Counted from the stretch's first letter, positions 34,306 through 45,181 are shown. The stretch is DNA of 64,000 nt from Diphasiastrum complanatum (GCA_029204225.1 CM055094.1:67664536-67728535); one strand, 5' to 3'. Numbers and translations are program-made. Notes: generated from the sequence alone by a model not told the origin.

Positions 34306-35169
34306 ACCCGCATGTCATCAACAAAAGTTTCTACTCTAATACCCCACACCTTTGCATTTTTCAAAGAATTAAAAAAATGAGGACTATTGTTTCTTCAAAT
34401 TTGTACATCTTGTAAGTCACCACTAGAACAACCTTTTTTTTGTACATGATGTGCCAAGAAGTGTCACGTTCCACAAGTACAATGCAAGCATTGTTACATT
34501 GAAACCCATATAAAATCTCGACCTCTCACATGTGTTTTAAAATTCAAAACTTCAAATTTTCTTTTTGGTGCCCTACTTTGAGCCCCCCCAAAAAGCTGGC
34601 CAAGCACCTTTCACCTATCAAGCACTTTTCATTTTAATAGGCACATAAAGGGCCTTTTGCACAAAACAGTATGACCCTTGTTTGTCAGAATAGATTGAAT
34701 GATTTTGTTAAATTTACATGCTCATTCAACCACTTTATGTTATATTTGAATTAGCAGTTCGAAACTTTGTTTGCAACATTTCAAATGCATTTCAAACATT
34801 TGAATGTTACATTGAAAACTAGAAGATTCATTTTGCAGTCTTCTGTGATGTAAAGTGACAATTTTTTATGAGTAAATTATCATTTTGTGAATCATGTTCA
34901 TGACACAAGAAATTTGGGAAAATGGTAAAACCACGTAGGACTCGGCATGTTGCTGAAGACTTCTTGCCAAAGGCAACAAAAAAGAAGCTACTTTAAATTT
35001 CTTAAGGTTGTACTTATTCAATAATCAGGTGTCTCGTTTACAAAAGAAAATCTTAGAAGAATCAAACACTCAATGCCTTCACACTTGTGCATTGAGCTCA
35101 ATTGTATAATTATACAAGCTGAAAGCTTCCTCCACACTGGTTTTTTTTTTTTGTGTGCGCGCACGCACT

Positions 35170-35247
<78 letters not shown>

Positions 35248-35534
35248 CATGCACGGTTAGAGTGATGTCTTTTCAACTCATAACAGGAATGTTATATTTC
35301 AACATATATTGTTAATGATTTACGCTTACTTTCAAATGGAATGCACATTATCATGCAGGCATTGAATCTTTGTTCTGATACAGTCTAACCAGCCCAGAGT
35401 TCAGCTTACATATTAACAAATATTCCAGAAATGACCTCAACACAATGCCATTATTAAAAACTTCAATAAACAACACAATAGAATTCACACATTATCAGAA
35501 TAAAGACAACACATGCCCTGTAGTCATAACATGA
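34306..35534. other. intergenic AT-rich sequence with a (GT)n(GA)n microsatellite
   Basis: Nothing coding is visible. A microsatellite of GT then GA dinucleotides lies at about 35165-35248 (frames through it give RERERE or SLSLSL peptides, which are artefacts). Confidence 0.6.
35165..35248 (+). repeat. (GT)n-(GA)n compound microsatellite
   Basis: Alternating GTGTGT from about 35171 changes to GAGAGA at about 35187 and continues to 35247 with one interruption (AAAG). Confidence 0.95.
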
Positions 35535-35539
35535 AGATC

Positions 35540-35630
35540 CAATGGTTGGCTCAGTTGGTTAACCTGGCATCCAAAGTTCCTTTGGTCGCAAGGTTCGAGC
35601 CCTCAATGGAAACCAACATGCATAACATGC
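35540..35630 (+). repeat. tRNA-derived SINE fragment
   Basis: A-box TGGCTCAGTTGG at 35547-35558 and B-box GGTTCGAGCCC at 35592-35602 match the internal RNA polymerase III promoter consensus with tRNA-like spacing. The segment does not fold as a full tRNA and ends in ordinary sequence, so it is a SINE head rather than a tRNA gene. A related degraded copy is at 27512-27596. Confidence 0.65.
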
Positions 35631-35906
35631 TAACGTAGACCAAATGCACTAACAATGCAATGCCCAAATCAAAAGCATAAGCAGAACATAAAGCTTCAAT
35701 AAATCAGTGACATTCACATCGAGGAGTGATCAAAGTTAAAGAATGGCTTGTGACAATATTAACAACTTTCAATCTGAAGCCAATCAGTAGAAACGAGTCT
35801 TACTTGTACAAACTTGTGAACTGTACAAAATGTACAATGGAAATATTTACCTGATTTTGTTTCAGTAAGAAGCTGGTTTTTGGAGCATGTATTGCACCAA
35901 ACAAGT

Positions 35907-38819
35907 TTATGTCTCATCTTTCTCAGCTGCTTCAGATGCTAGCATGGCCAAAAAGCTGCCTCCATGCACCCTACCCTCTCGCATGAAAGATGAGCCAATG
36001 CCGTGGCTACCACCCTCGAGTAGACTAGAAGATGGATGAGTAGTAGGAGATGTAACCTTTTGCTTCATGAGTTGAGGAACAAGCACTTGAGGGGGTATAA
36101 GTGATCTAGGAAAGGATTGCAAGATCGAGGTTGATGGAGAAGGAGCAGAGTTCATATCCATATTTTCAGGAGCATTTGGAGACAATCCTTTTTGACCTGA
36201 TGAAACAACACCTCTAGGAGCAGTTGTTCGTTTGAACGTGAAGGGTAATGGAGATCCAAGACCTGGCAAATCTGTTTCAGCACCATGAACAGAGGCCGAT
36301 AAATTCAAAGATGAACTGTCAGAGATTCTACTTTGAACAAATTCTCCTCCCATGACTGATTCCCGGCCATCCGCAACTCTTGCTGCCCAACCATCTTCAT
36401 TTGTGATGAAAGAAGTAACGTTCATGGCAACGGAGCCTTTCGACATTTCATTACTTGAATCTAGACCCTCCAGTCTCTCAGGTCCTGCACCTTCCATGTT
36501 ATTAGAAAAAACATGAGAACTGTAGTTGCTGGAAAATGTGACCATGGGAACATGAGGACCATAACTAGTGGATAATGTCACCTCAGAACTCATAGGCTGT
36601 CCGGTGCTTGCTCTACTTTGTACAGAGCCTGACACTAATCCTCGAAAAAGGCCTGGAGAAATACCATGTCCAAAAGAAGAGATGCCATGATTGCTCCCAT
36701 GAACTCTCTGATCCTGCACCAGGGCACTATGTGCTGCACAAAGTCCCAGTCGCCCACGAGCAAATCTATCGCACACAGTCTTAGAAAATTCTCCAATTCC
36801 TTCTTTGAAGAGGTTAGGCCCATAAGCCGAGCCTTCTTGTCCCCAAGTACATCTTTTTCCTCCCCCATGAGCTTTACAAAAATCAGTGCTACCTTGTGCA
36901 CTCTTCCCACATCCTTCAATCTTGCAACGCTTACCCCCTCCATGCCTCACACAGGAGTCTGTCCTCCCTCTTGCACTTTTTGAACAACCAGGTACAGCAC
37001 ACCTCTTGCCACCTCCATGTGCCACACAAAACAAAGTTCCACCATGAACACTTTTTGTGCAAATTCCACCACCTTGAAACATGCATCTCTTCCCGCCTCC
37101 ATGTCCCTTGCAAAGAGGAGTGCTGCCTTCTGCACCTTTGTTGCATCCTAGGATGATGCATCTCTTTCCACCTCCATGGCCTTTACAAAACTTAGTACTT
37201 CCCTGTGCACCCTTCGTACAGCCCTCAAATTGGCAGCGCCGTCCTCCACCATGAGATATGCATAATCCTGTATAACCTTCTGCGCTCTTAGTGCAGCCTT
37301 CCTTTTGACATCTTTTTCCTCCACCATGCCTGATACACAAGCCTGATCGTCCTCTGGCTGCTTTTAGACAACCTTCGTGGTTACACCTTCTACCTCCACC
37401 ATGGCCTATGCAATAATCCGTCTTCCCTTCTGCACTTTTAGTGCACCCGAGATTCTGGCACCTTCTCCCTCCTCCGTGTGCTTTACAATAAACCGTGCGA
37501 CCCTCTGCTCCCTTACTGCATCCCTGTTTCTGGCATCTGCGGCCTCCACCGTGCGCAATACATAGACCAGATGTACCTCTTCCCCCTTTGCAACAACCTC
37601 TAAACTTGCAGATTCTATCTCGGGAGCCTGAAGCTCCACTTGTTGAGGTAGTGCCACTCGATGGTCTCACACTGATTGAAAACTCTGGCTCAATAAGCCC
37701 TTGATGATGAGCAGCCACGGCATCATTGCTTTCCAAGCGGTCTATTGCTACAGTATTTTGAGCATCCTGCTGTAGCTGACTACTCTTCAAAAGAGAAGGC
37801 ATAAACCCACCAGACTTGAGCCAACGAGCAGAGGAAGAACCTTCATCAACTACTGGAATTTGCACCGGTTGGGGGACTTGTTCACATACAATGTCTATTT
37901 GATGCTTAGTCTGACCAAGCCCTAGAAAAGAGCCTCCATAGTTCTCTCCTTCTCTCAAGCCCGAAAAGCTTATTGATTCTCCAAGAGAAAGATTCTCATT
38001 AGGACTCCCGAAGAGTCCCAACCCCAATGGCACTTCGCTACTGGCCTCTGTACGTTCATCCCGAAAGTGCTGTGAAGTATACACAGAAAAGCCGCTGCCT
38101 TCTCTGCTACCATTGTCATGCCGCAAATTTCCCAAGCGTAAAAGTAGGTCTGACTCTGAAGCGAAATTTTTCTGCACAAAACTAGAAGCTGCTCTACGCA
38201 GAGGTTGTGCGCAATCTTCTGAAGCAATCCTTGGCACGGAAACAGCGTCAAATAACTCTTCGGTACAACTGCCACCAGAACTTTCAAAATAATTCTCCAA
38301 CTGACTATTTCCAAGAACCATGTTCCAATTTCCATCAATTCCTCTGCCCAAGCCTTCCCCCATGGATTTACCAACTCCTACAATATTTTTATTCTGTGAA
38401 CACCCTCCCATCTGACCCAGGGCAAGTACTATATCTGATTCTTCCTGGAAGGAGACTTCTCTAAACTCGTTGTTGGCTGTCAGATCGAACGAAACTGCCC
38501 TTTTTCGTTTTGCCCCACTAGTGAAGGAGTAATCCTTCAAGCCATCAAGATCTCCACCTTCATGCGCAGAGTTCGTCCTCTCTTTCAGATGAGCCCAAGA
38601 TACACTCTTCAATTTTGAAGCCGGCTGCTGAGTAAAATCTTTGGCATTTTCACTATCCCCCAAACTTTCCATACCGATGGAAAGGGTCGTAGTTGGACTA
38701 GCGCTTCCAATCTTAGGTTCCATTAAACAAAAATTGGTCAGATAACCCTCCTTGGCTGGCAGAGTCGGTACAGTTACCCAGCTTTGAAAAGAATCTGGTT
38801 TTTCTGTGTGGCCTGACAT
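35907..38819 (-). CDS. WRKY19-like zinc-finger repeat protein
   Basis: An intact 970-codon, intronless reading frame; the start is the first ATG after a likely 5'UTR and gives MSGHTEKPDS. Residues 1-400 are Ser/Gly/acid-rich with a nuclear-type KRKR at 104-107 and an LGLGL (LxLxL, EAR-like) motif near residue 264. Residues about 402-700 hold ten tandem 25-residue repeats of pattern C-X4-C-X10-C-X2-HGGG-(K/R)R plus a degenerate eleventh without the HGGG; the eighth has an insertion (CMFQGGGICTK). Residues 700-970 are Ser/Gly/Pro-rich and end in FLAMLASEAAEKDET. This repeat is the 'WRKY19-like zinc finger' family of land plants (Arabidopsis At5g64550 and At1g64140 types); there is no WRKY domain, so the database name is misleading. 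The Cys/His pattern predicts zinc binding. The molecular role is not established; nuclear location is inferred. It is the only intact host gene here. Confidence 0.95.
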   Translation of the reverse strand: MSGHTEKPDSFQSWVTVPTLPAKEGYLTNFCLMEPKIGSASPTTTLSIGMESLGDSENAKDFTQQPASKLKSVSWAHLKERTNSAHEGGDLDGLKDYSFTSGAKRKRAVSFDLTANNEFREVSFQEESDIVLALGQMGGCSQNKNIVGVGKSMGEGLGRGIDGNWNMVLGNSQLENYFESSGGSCTEELFDAVSVPRIASEDCAQPLRRAASSFVQKNFASESDLLLRLGNLRHDNGSREGSGFSVYTSQHFRDERTEASSEVPLGLGLFGSPNENLSLGESISFSGLREGENYGGSFLGLGQTKHQIDIVCEQVPQPVQIPVVDEGSSSARWLKSGGFMPSLLKSSQLQQDAQNTVAIDRLESNDAVAAHHQGLIEPEFSISVRPSSGTTSTSGASGSRDRICKFRGCCKGGRGTSGLCIAHGGGRRCQKQGCSKGAEGRTVYCKAHGGGRRCQNLGCTKSAEGKTDYCIGHGGGRRCNHEGCLKAARGRSGLCIRHGGGKRCQKEGCTKSAEGYTGLCISHGGGRRCQFEGCTKGAQGSTKFCKGHGGGKRCIILGCNKGAEGSTPLCKGHGGGKRCMFQGGGICTKSVHGGTLFCVAHGGGKRCAVPGCSKSARGRTDSCVRHGGGKRCKIEGCGKSAQGSTDFCKAHGGGKRCTWGQEGSAYGPNLFKEGIGEFSKTVCDRFARGRLGLCAAHSALVQDQRVHGSNHGISSFGHGISPGLFRGLVSGSVQSRASTGQPMSSEVTLSTSYGPHVPMVTFSSNYSSHVFSNNMEGAGPERLEGLDSSNEMSKGSVAMNVTSFITNEDGWAARVADGRESVMGGEFVQSRISDSSSLNLSASVHGAETDLPGLGSPLPFTFKRTTAPRGVVSSGQKGLSPNAPENMDMNSAPSPSTSILQSFPRSLIPPQVLVPQLMKQKVTSPTTHPSSSLLEGGSHGIGSSFMREGRVHGGSFLAMLASEAAEKDET

Positions 38820-39790
38820 CTCTGAACGTGCCTAAGGAAGTCTTAATTTCCTTAGTGAGAACCAAAATTCTTCTTGTGTGGAAAACTAATGATTGCCAAG
38901 ACTTGACGAAAAGAAATCTGAGGTTTTAACAGAAAGTCGAAATCTCAGTGCAGGTTCTTAATTCAAGAATGGGGATAGAAGTTCCCCCAAATGGAGATAC
39001 GGTTAGTCCACATGCTCGTATCTAACAACGTCTTGCGGCAAAAGCTTTTTCATCAAACCCCACGCAATCCAAACCCCAAAGTATGAATGAATAATAATGC
39101 TCAGCAAGGTCACACAGAAAAGACCTTTGCATGCTCGGAAGCTTTCCATGATAAAGGTTAAGGTTGAAGAGGGGTTTGTTCTTTGATTGTAGCTACATAA
39201 TTCCGCAGAGGAATAGCAGCCCGCACAAAAGAACAGAGAGCACGTCTCATGTAAAAACATGCATAACACATAGCACACGAAAAAGCAGAAGAACAAACGA
39301 AAAAATAAAGCTGTGAACTCTTGAATAGAGATCTAAATTTTCTTTATCTCCCTCGAAACCAATTCAATCCAATAACAATAAGAAATGAACTTGAAAGCAA
39401 ACCTTGCATGAAAACCAGATATAATACAGCGAGGAAACATTTGTAGCCAAGGAATTCAATTCAAATCTTCTGCTGCCTCTCCATACCCGCGAATCCCCAC
39501 TAAAATCAGATATACATAAAAATCTCGGATTGATCTTTGACCAATAACTGCCGCGCCACAGTGATTACCAGTCTTTCCTCTTTATTACATCGTAAAGGGC
39601 ATGGCATCTGTTCAGTATTGACTCAAAGATCGGGGGCAGCACTTGAGCCAAACAAGGAAGAAAATCAAATCTCAATCAACAGTCAAGAGGCAAAAACTTA
39701 CACGGATCCTGATATCAGACACAACAACGAAAAAACCCACCACCACATAACAGCAGCAGCATCATTCTTACGTCCGTCCGAGAGATAGCA
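38820..39790 (-). other. probable 5'UTR with one intron, WRKY19-like gene
   Basis: On the minus strand a strong donor (CCGT|GTAAGTTTTTG, GT at 39701-39700) and a plausible acceptor with pyrimidine tract (GTTAAAACCTCAG|ATTTC, exon resuming at 38917) would define a 5'UTR intron of about 784 bases. Exon 1 would run from about 39790 to 39702. No ATG lies between 38917 and the CDS start. Both sites are predictions from sequence; the acceptor is the less certain. Confidence 0.5.
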
Positions 39791-39818
39791 GCAAAGGATC
39801 GGCAAGGTAGCTAGCTAT

Positions 39819-39826
39819 CTATATAG
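39819..39826 (-). promoter_or_regulatory. candidate TATA box of the WRKY19-like gene
   Basis: CTATATAG (the same on both strands) sits about 30 bases upstream of the inferred transcription start near 39790, in a sequence that leads into a CT/GA-rich first exon. Position and motif support it; there is no independent evidence. Confidence 0.45.
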
Positions 39827-40096
39827 CAGGGCAAAAGAAGGAAGGATCTAAGCAAATAAGCAAAACCCAATACGCAATTAGCCTGAGAAGAAGCAGAAGA
39901 AGATGATAATATCCAGAAATTATGGCTATGGCTATGGCTATGGCGACGTTCTCATAGATCGAGGGACGGAGAGAGCGAGACAAAACACGAGCAAATCAAA
40001 GAAAAGAAAGCGAGTGTCAATAGCCGAAGAGGAGAGCCCAAGAGCGTATAAAATACGTCCTCCTCTCGGTATTATACAAGAAAGCATCTAGCCTTT

Positions 40097-40107
40097 TAGG
40101 GTTAGGG
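40097..40107 (-). promoter_or_regulatory. telo-box-like motif upstream of the WRKY19-like gene
   Basis: The plus strand reads TAGGGTTAGGG (minus CCCTAACCCTA), a telo-box-type word often found near plant housekeeping promoters. It lies about 310 bases upstream of the inferred start. A single motif match, so weak. Confidence 0.35.
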
Positions 40108-40420
40108 CATGACGGCACCTACCAATGGGATCATGAAACGTGGCCCTCTTACATCAAGCCCCAGCCAGGGAAGCATCTAAATATCTTTTGAAGTTTGGAG
40201 CAATATGTATGTACCAATGTTACCTCGAATATAGGTGCTCGGTTGGTATCAACTCTTGTATGTACGTGACAAGTTGGTATCAACTCGAGTGTCGGAGAAT
40301 CCAGCTTCTTCTGTGTTGTCTCATATATCGTTGCCGACTTGGTATTGACTCGTGTTCAGGTGAATCAACCTTCTCACTACTCTTAATATATGTTCTGTGA
40401 TGCTACCCTCGAGAACTCTG

Positions 40421-40480
40421 CCTTATGTCAGCACTTGGGCCCAAGCAAGGCCTTATGTCAACACTTGGGCCCAAGCAATG
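40421..40480 (+). repeat. two-copy 30-bp tandem repeat
   Basis: CCTTATGTCA(G/A)CACTTGGGC followed by CCAAGCAA(G/T)G occurs twice in immediate succession (40421-40450, 40451-40480) with two differences. Confidence 0.9.
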
Positions 40481-42109
40481 CTCGTATTGATACCCAAGTT
40501 AGGGGCAAAGTATTAGTTTTGCCTTTATATCAACCTTGTATCAAATTTTGTTTGGTAGCCAAAATTTAGACAGAAAATAAAGCACACGTCACTCACGATG
40601 CTAAGGGCGGTTCACACTATAAAGCCCTTTCTCTTGCCACCTAGTTTTTTAGCCTTGGCAATCAAGATGACGGGGCAACAAACCACAACATCTCTTTCAC
40701 TCCTAGGTGATAAGCCTTTACATGACCATCTCTCTTTCACACCTAATCGTATGTCGTAAATGGTGTGTTGCAAGCTTATTGGCCCATTTGAATCCATACC
40801 ATGTCATTGGTTCAATTTTCATAAGTTGCTCTTAACAACTCAACATGCCAAGCAAAGTAATTAAAATAATCAATTTCACTTAGTCCTATCTAGCAAGGGG
40901 CTCATGCCACCTCATTTGCCACATTGTGACAATTCAATATATGATTTCTCCAACGAGAACACTAGGAGGACTCCATTTTGAATAATAAACTTGCCATGCA
41001 AGTCAAGTATTGCCTTTTAGATCAATTGCAAACTGCAATATAAATGTCATGCATTTCAGCAGTTGCATAAAATCTTTCAAAAATCTTGTTAAAAATTGCA
41101 TAAAATCTTTCCCCAAAAAAAAAAAAACTCAAATACTATGTTCACATCAATAAATGGTTGATTTTAAAAAGAAGAAGAAGCAAAAGTCCAATATTTCGGA
41201 ACTAGATGGTCTCAAAAAGTGAGGAATACTAGGAATTGTGTGTGTGCACGTCACATTTCAACAAATGTGCGCATGCAAACACACATTTCAACACACATGT
41301 ATATGTACACAACGCAAATTTATGATATATACACAAAGAGATACAGTCGGTAAAAAAAACACCTAAAATTTATAGACTTAGGAGTACTCATAATTTTGAA
41401 AATCTATGAGTGATATAGGGAGGATGTATCTCTAATAGAACTAGGGTATTGAAGGTTGAGACATACCAACTTGAAGTGTTTAAGACAATTTTTTGAAATG
41501 GAAAGTAGCAAACATACCCTTAAAACTTTTTGTGAATTCACTTACATTTATGATCTCAAATAAAAAATTATAAAAAAAATTTCCTCACATGGAACATTAC
41601 AATTGTTTTTTGAAAATTCACATTTGTGTGCATATTCAAAGCCATTGTACACATTGATAAACTTAAAAAAATACAAACATTGATAAACTTATAAAAAAAT
41701 ACAAACAATAAGTTCATGCAGCTTGCTAACTAGAAAATATTTGCTCGAATTTGTAGTCTAACAAGGAACTTTTTAGAAAGAGAAATTGTCTTTTTGAAAA
41801 TTGCTTGAATTCAATCAAATCTAACAAATTCAACTTAAAACAAATGGCAATTGTATTTTATTAAAATTAACAATTTCTATCACTATTAATATGTTTCAGA
41901 TTTGTACGTTACTTCAAAATGTGCTCAAATTCAAGATTATTCAGTTTTTGAGAGTTGATGACCGAAAAATATCCACACAAGTTCACATTATCTTTATCAT
42001 TTTTCAAATTTGAAAATCATTTGATTGTATTTAAACTTGAAAATAGTTTAATTTGAGAGATAATAAGTAGAATAAGAAATTTTACATTCTAAGAAACTAT
42101 GCACATTAA

Positions 42110-42980
42110 GAATGAAGTGGTGACAACTTTTATGTTGAGCATAGCTTTGAGCATGACTTCATCACATAGGGTTGTCAACAAAAGTTGTTGAGACATAACC
42201 TAGAAAAGGTTGACTATTAATTCTACAATCTTCATAATGTGATGAGCGAGGAGAAAACATCTCCAAAAAGAAAAATCTGAAGCGGCATATTTTTGAAAAA
42301 CAATATAAAACATATGGACCATCAAAATAGAGCACTCATAAATAATATAACAACATTGTACATGACTTCGTCGACAACCCTATGCTTGGCATACAAGGCT
42401 ATGTGACCTAGTTATATGAATAAGCATTGCATGAATTATAAACTTATAAACTTTGCCTAAATTACTATATCATATCAATCATCCACACATGCAAAACATC
42501 AAGCAGTCAAAATGAAAGACCCCCCCCCCCCCCCCCCCCTCTCGTTTCAAGAATATTTTCCTAGATTTTTTTCTTATTATGCAAGTGTCCAAATGAAAGT
42601 TGGTCAAACAATCTTAATCAATGTCTTCAAATAAAGAGCTTTCTAAATCTAATCATATCTTTCAAGAAACAATGTACTTCAATATATGCTAAAAATAGCA
42701 AATCAACACCAAACTGGTTTTTCCATAGCCTTGTCTTGATGAATGACATAGACTTTTAGACAACTTTTGTCAACAACCCTATGCCAGAAATAGTAGGGGT
42801 GTTGACAAAGTTGTCAACGAAGCCATGCTCAAAGCTATGCTTATAGCTTTAAGCATGACTCAATTGACTACTTGAGTAGACAACCTTATGTTTCACATAA
42901 GGTTGTCAACAAAAGCTGTTGACAAGGCTATGCCAAAGATAGCCTTGCCGACGAAGCTATGCTCAACATAGAAGTAAGTC
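42110..42980 (+). repeat. scattered repeated words in both orientations
   Basis: Words such as TTGAGCATGACTTC/AGCATGACTCAA, AAGCTATG(C)TCAA, and AGGGTTGTCAACAAAAG(T/C)TGTTGA occur at about 42130-42190, 42365-42390 and 42760-42970 in direct and inverted order. This is the pattern of a decayed inverted-repeat element rather than simple tandem amplification. Confidence 0.5.
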
Positions 42981-43243
42981 GCCACGTAACATATGTCCAA
43001 AACCACATGACAATAAAAAGAATTAAAAACATAAAGTATTACAAAGAAAAATGTAAAACAAATAAAAAACTAAATTAACAATTAACAATTAGCTAAGCTA
43101 AAAAATAAATACAAATTTTTCAATAATTCAAAAATTGTGAAAATAATTCAAAATTTGTAAGAAATAGTTTTAGAAGTACTTTAAGAATATCAATCAAGAT
43201 ATATTAATAATTGAAGTCCTTTAATTTTTTTAAAATTTAAAAT

Positions 43244-43427
43244 CAAAAGACTCATAAACAAGATTAAACTATAATTTTCATGAGCACTAATGTCCATAGT
43301 TCAAGACTCATAAACAAGATTAAACTGTAATTTTCACGAGCACTAATGTCCAAAGCTCAAGGCTCATAAACAAGATTGAATTGTGATTTTCACGAGCACT
43401 AAAATTAGTCCATAGCTCAAGACTCAT
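43244..43427 (+). repeat. minisatellite of about 58 bp, three copies and a partial
   Basis: Units start at 43244, 43302, 43358 and 43418 with CAA(A/G)(A/G)(A/G)CTCATAAACAAGATT, then ATTTTCA(T/C)GAGCACTAA, and differ by single substitutions and small indels. Confidence 0.9.
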
Positions 43428-43460
43428 TGTTAGAAGAATTCCATAAAGATTCTTCTAACA
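43428..43460. repeat. perfect 11-bp inverted repeat
   Basis: TGTTAGAAGAA and TTCTTCTAACA are separated by 11 bases, directly after the minisatellite. TGTT..AACA ends recall an LTR or a small TIR, but no element body was recognised between or beyond. Confidence 0.8.
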
Positions 43461-43569
43461 GATTTCGGCTATAATAATTGTACGAAGGATATCAGGAAGC
43501 GGAATCAAAGCCACCTAACTGAAGTAGAGAGCGTCGACTTGGCATAATCAAGGGAGCTCCAGAATCCAA

Positions 43570-43815
43570 ATGTATCAGGAGCACCAATACCAACGAAGTC
43601 GAGAAGTAGCGGACTGGCCACCGAGCGAAAACAAAGCGCAACGCCTCACAACCATACTTTACGGTAACATGAATAAAAGCATGGCCGAGTTAGCAAAAGT
43701 ATTAGATCTACCGAAAATATTAATTCAGACACCAGTAGAAGGTGCATTCTATCGCGCGAGAATTAGAGGTAGATTAGCTCTCAAATGGACCCAAAGTGAA
43801 AAGGGACCCAAGTAG
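43570..43815 (+). CDS. hypothetical 81-codon ORF, weak
   Basis: The frame starts MYQEHQYQRSREV and ends WTQSEKGPK. The second half (MAELAKVLDLPKILIQTP, RARIRGRLALKW) has ordinary protein-like composition, unlike the AT-rich surroundings, so it may be a piece of a decayed element. I recognise no family. It could equally be chance. Confidence 0.2.
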   Translation: MYQEHQYQRSREVADWPPSENKAQRLTTILYGNMNKSMAELAKVLDLPKILIQTPVEGAFYRARIRGRLALKWTQSEKGPK

Positions 43816-43959
43816 TTAAAAATGTAATTTGGTTTACGACTTTTTAAAGTCAAGTTGATATGACACAGGGTTTTGGGTGAACCAGAAACCCTAACCCTAA
43901 GAATATCTACATAAGGGCATGTGACACCACTTTTGTAGTTACCTTTTACATTTGAAGAG

Positions 43960-43965
43960 AATATA

Positions 43966-44000
<35 letters not shown>
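43960..44000. repeat. (AT)n microsatellite
   Basis: AT dinucleotides with one GT interruption, about 38 bases. Confidence 0.9.
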
Positions 44001-44005
<5 letters not shown>

Positions 44006-44188
44006 TATGTACACTTTTGCGCATGTGTATGGGTGCACCCATGCATCCTCCTCCCCTCACCCATGCATGAGCTTTTTCTAACTAAAAATCTAAAAAAAAG
44101 AGGATGCATGGCCCTCCTCCCCATGCATGCATATACATGGCCCTTTCTCTCTCTCCTATACCCTACTTCCCCCCTCTCAGCCAATTTG

Positions 44189-44297
<109 letters not shown>

Positions 44298-44639
44298 CCC
44301 TCAACCTCTCTCAAGATCCCCCGCTTCTTCTCTCTCCTTCACTCTACCTACTCGCGATCCGTGCTGTGTCTGCTTTTTCTTTGGATCTGCTTTCGTTCTC
44401 TAAGCCGCGCTCTTCTTCTGCCTGTTGGCCGCTTATGGTTGTTTTATGGCCCTTGCACGTTTCTAGGAAAGAAACACTGTTGACTGCAGTGGAGTAATTC
44501 AGATTCGTACAGATTCATGAGCAAATTGTTCTGCCCTTTTAGCATTGAGATTTTGATTTTTGTAAGCCTAGGCTCAGATGGATGTTTATGAAAAATGAAA
44601 GAAAACTATGACAGCCCATTGACGGAATTTTTGGAGGGC

Positions 44640-45175
44640 GCAGTGTAGTATTGATGACGCTCTCAAGGCTCTCGATCTGCTCATTGCTCAACACTAGCAT
44701 TTCACTTTTGTCCAATTTAGCAGAGACCATGAATCGGGATTCAGACTTTAGAGTCTTCTTACGAGGTTATGTTGGTGTGAACATTGTTATTTCTAGGGCT
44801 TCATCCTTCCTTGATGAGCAGTTGCAACAGTTGGAAGGTCAGAGCAACCCGAAAGTTTGTCGTCGAAGTTTATATTCTTTTTTTGATGACTCTCGGAGCC
44901 TTTTTGTAAAACACAAAAAATATCTTTAAGCTTTGGTGAAAATAGTTGGTAATTGCTAATGCACATATAATACATGATTGCACTGTTGCAATGTTGTCAC
45001 TCGCTCTATGGAGAGGCTCTCGACTTTGCTCAGCGATAACATTCAACTTTTATTTTTTAGTTCAAAAATAAGATTTAGACTCTAGAGCTTTTTGATGAGG
45101 TTAGGTCGGTGTGAGCATTGCTATTTGCAAGGCTTCCTTGGTGCGGAGTTGCAGCGGTTGAAAGATCCAATAAAC
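44640..45175 (+). repeat. diverged two-copy duplication
   Basis: The segment at about 44665-44860 resembles 45010-45175: GAGTCTTCTTACGAGGTTAT / GAGCTTTTTGATGAGGTTAG, then GGTGTGA(A/G)CATTG(T/C)TATTT and GTTGCA(A/G)C(A/G)GTTG(G/A)AAG. The spacing is about 340 bases. A 92-codon frame in the first copy is not maintained in the second, so I treat it as non-coding or a decayed exon. Confidence 0.6.
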
Positions 45176-45179
45176 TTGA

Positions 45180-45181
<2 letters not shown>

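Larger units (their letters stand above)
40108..43243. other. AT-rich intergenic sequence with small repeats
   Basis: No gene is visible. Small features: three copies of (A/G)(C/G)TTGGTAT(C/T)(A/G)ACTC at about 40233, 40270 and 40337; a 30-bp exact-register duplication at 40421-40480; a 20-base poly-C at 42520-42539; and a family of GTTGTCAAC / AGCATGACT words at 42110-42980 (listed separately). Confidence 0.6.

Noticed and set aside
35018-35315. Frames with SLSLSL/RERERE peptides at the GT/GA microsatellite
   Set aside because: Same artefact as above.
35540-35630. tRNA gene
   Set aside because: A- and B-boxes match, but no cloverleaf with anticodon and acceptor stem can be made; called as SINE.
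36635-38464. Several 60-135-codon frames on both strands inside the WRKY19-like CDS
   Set aside because: Shadows of the 970-codon reading frame.
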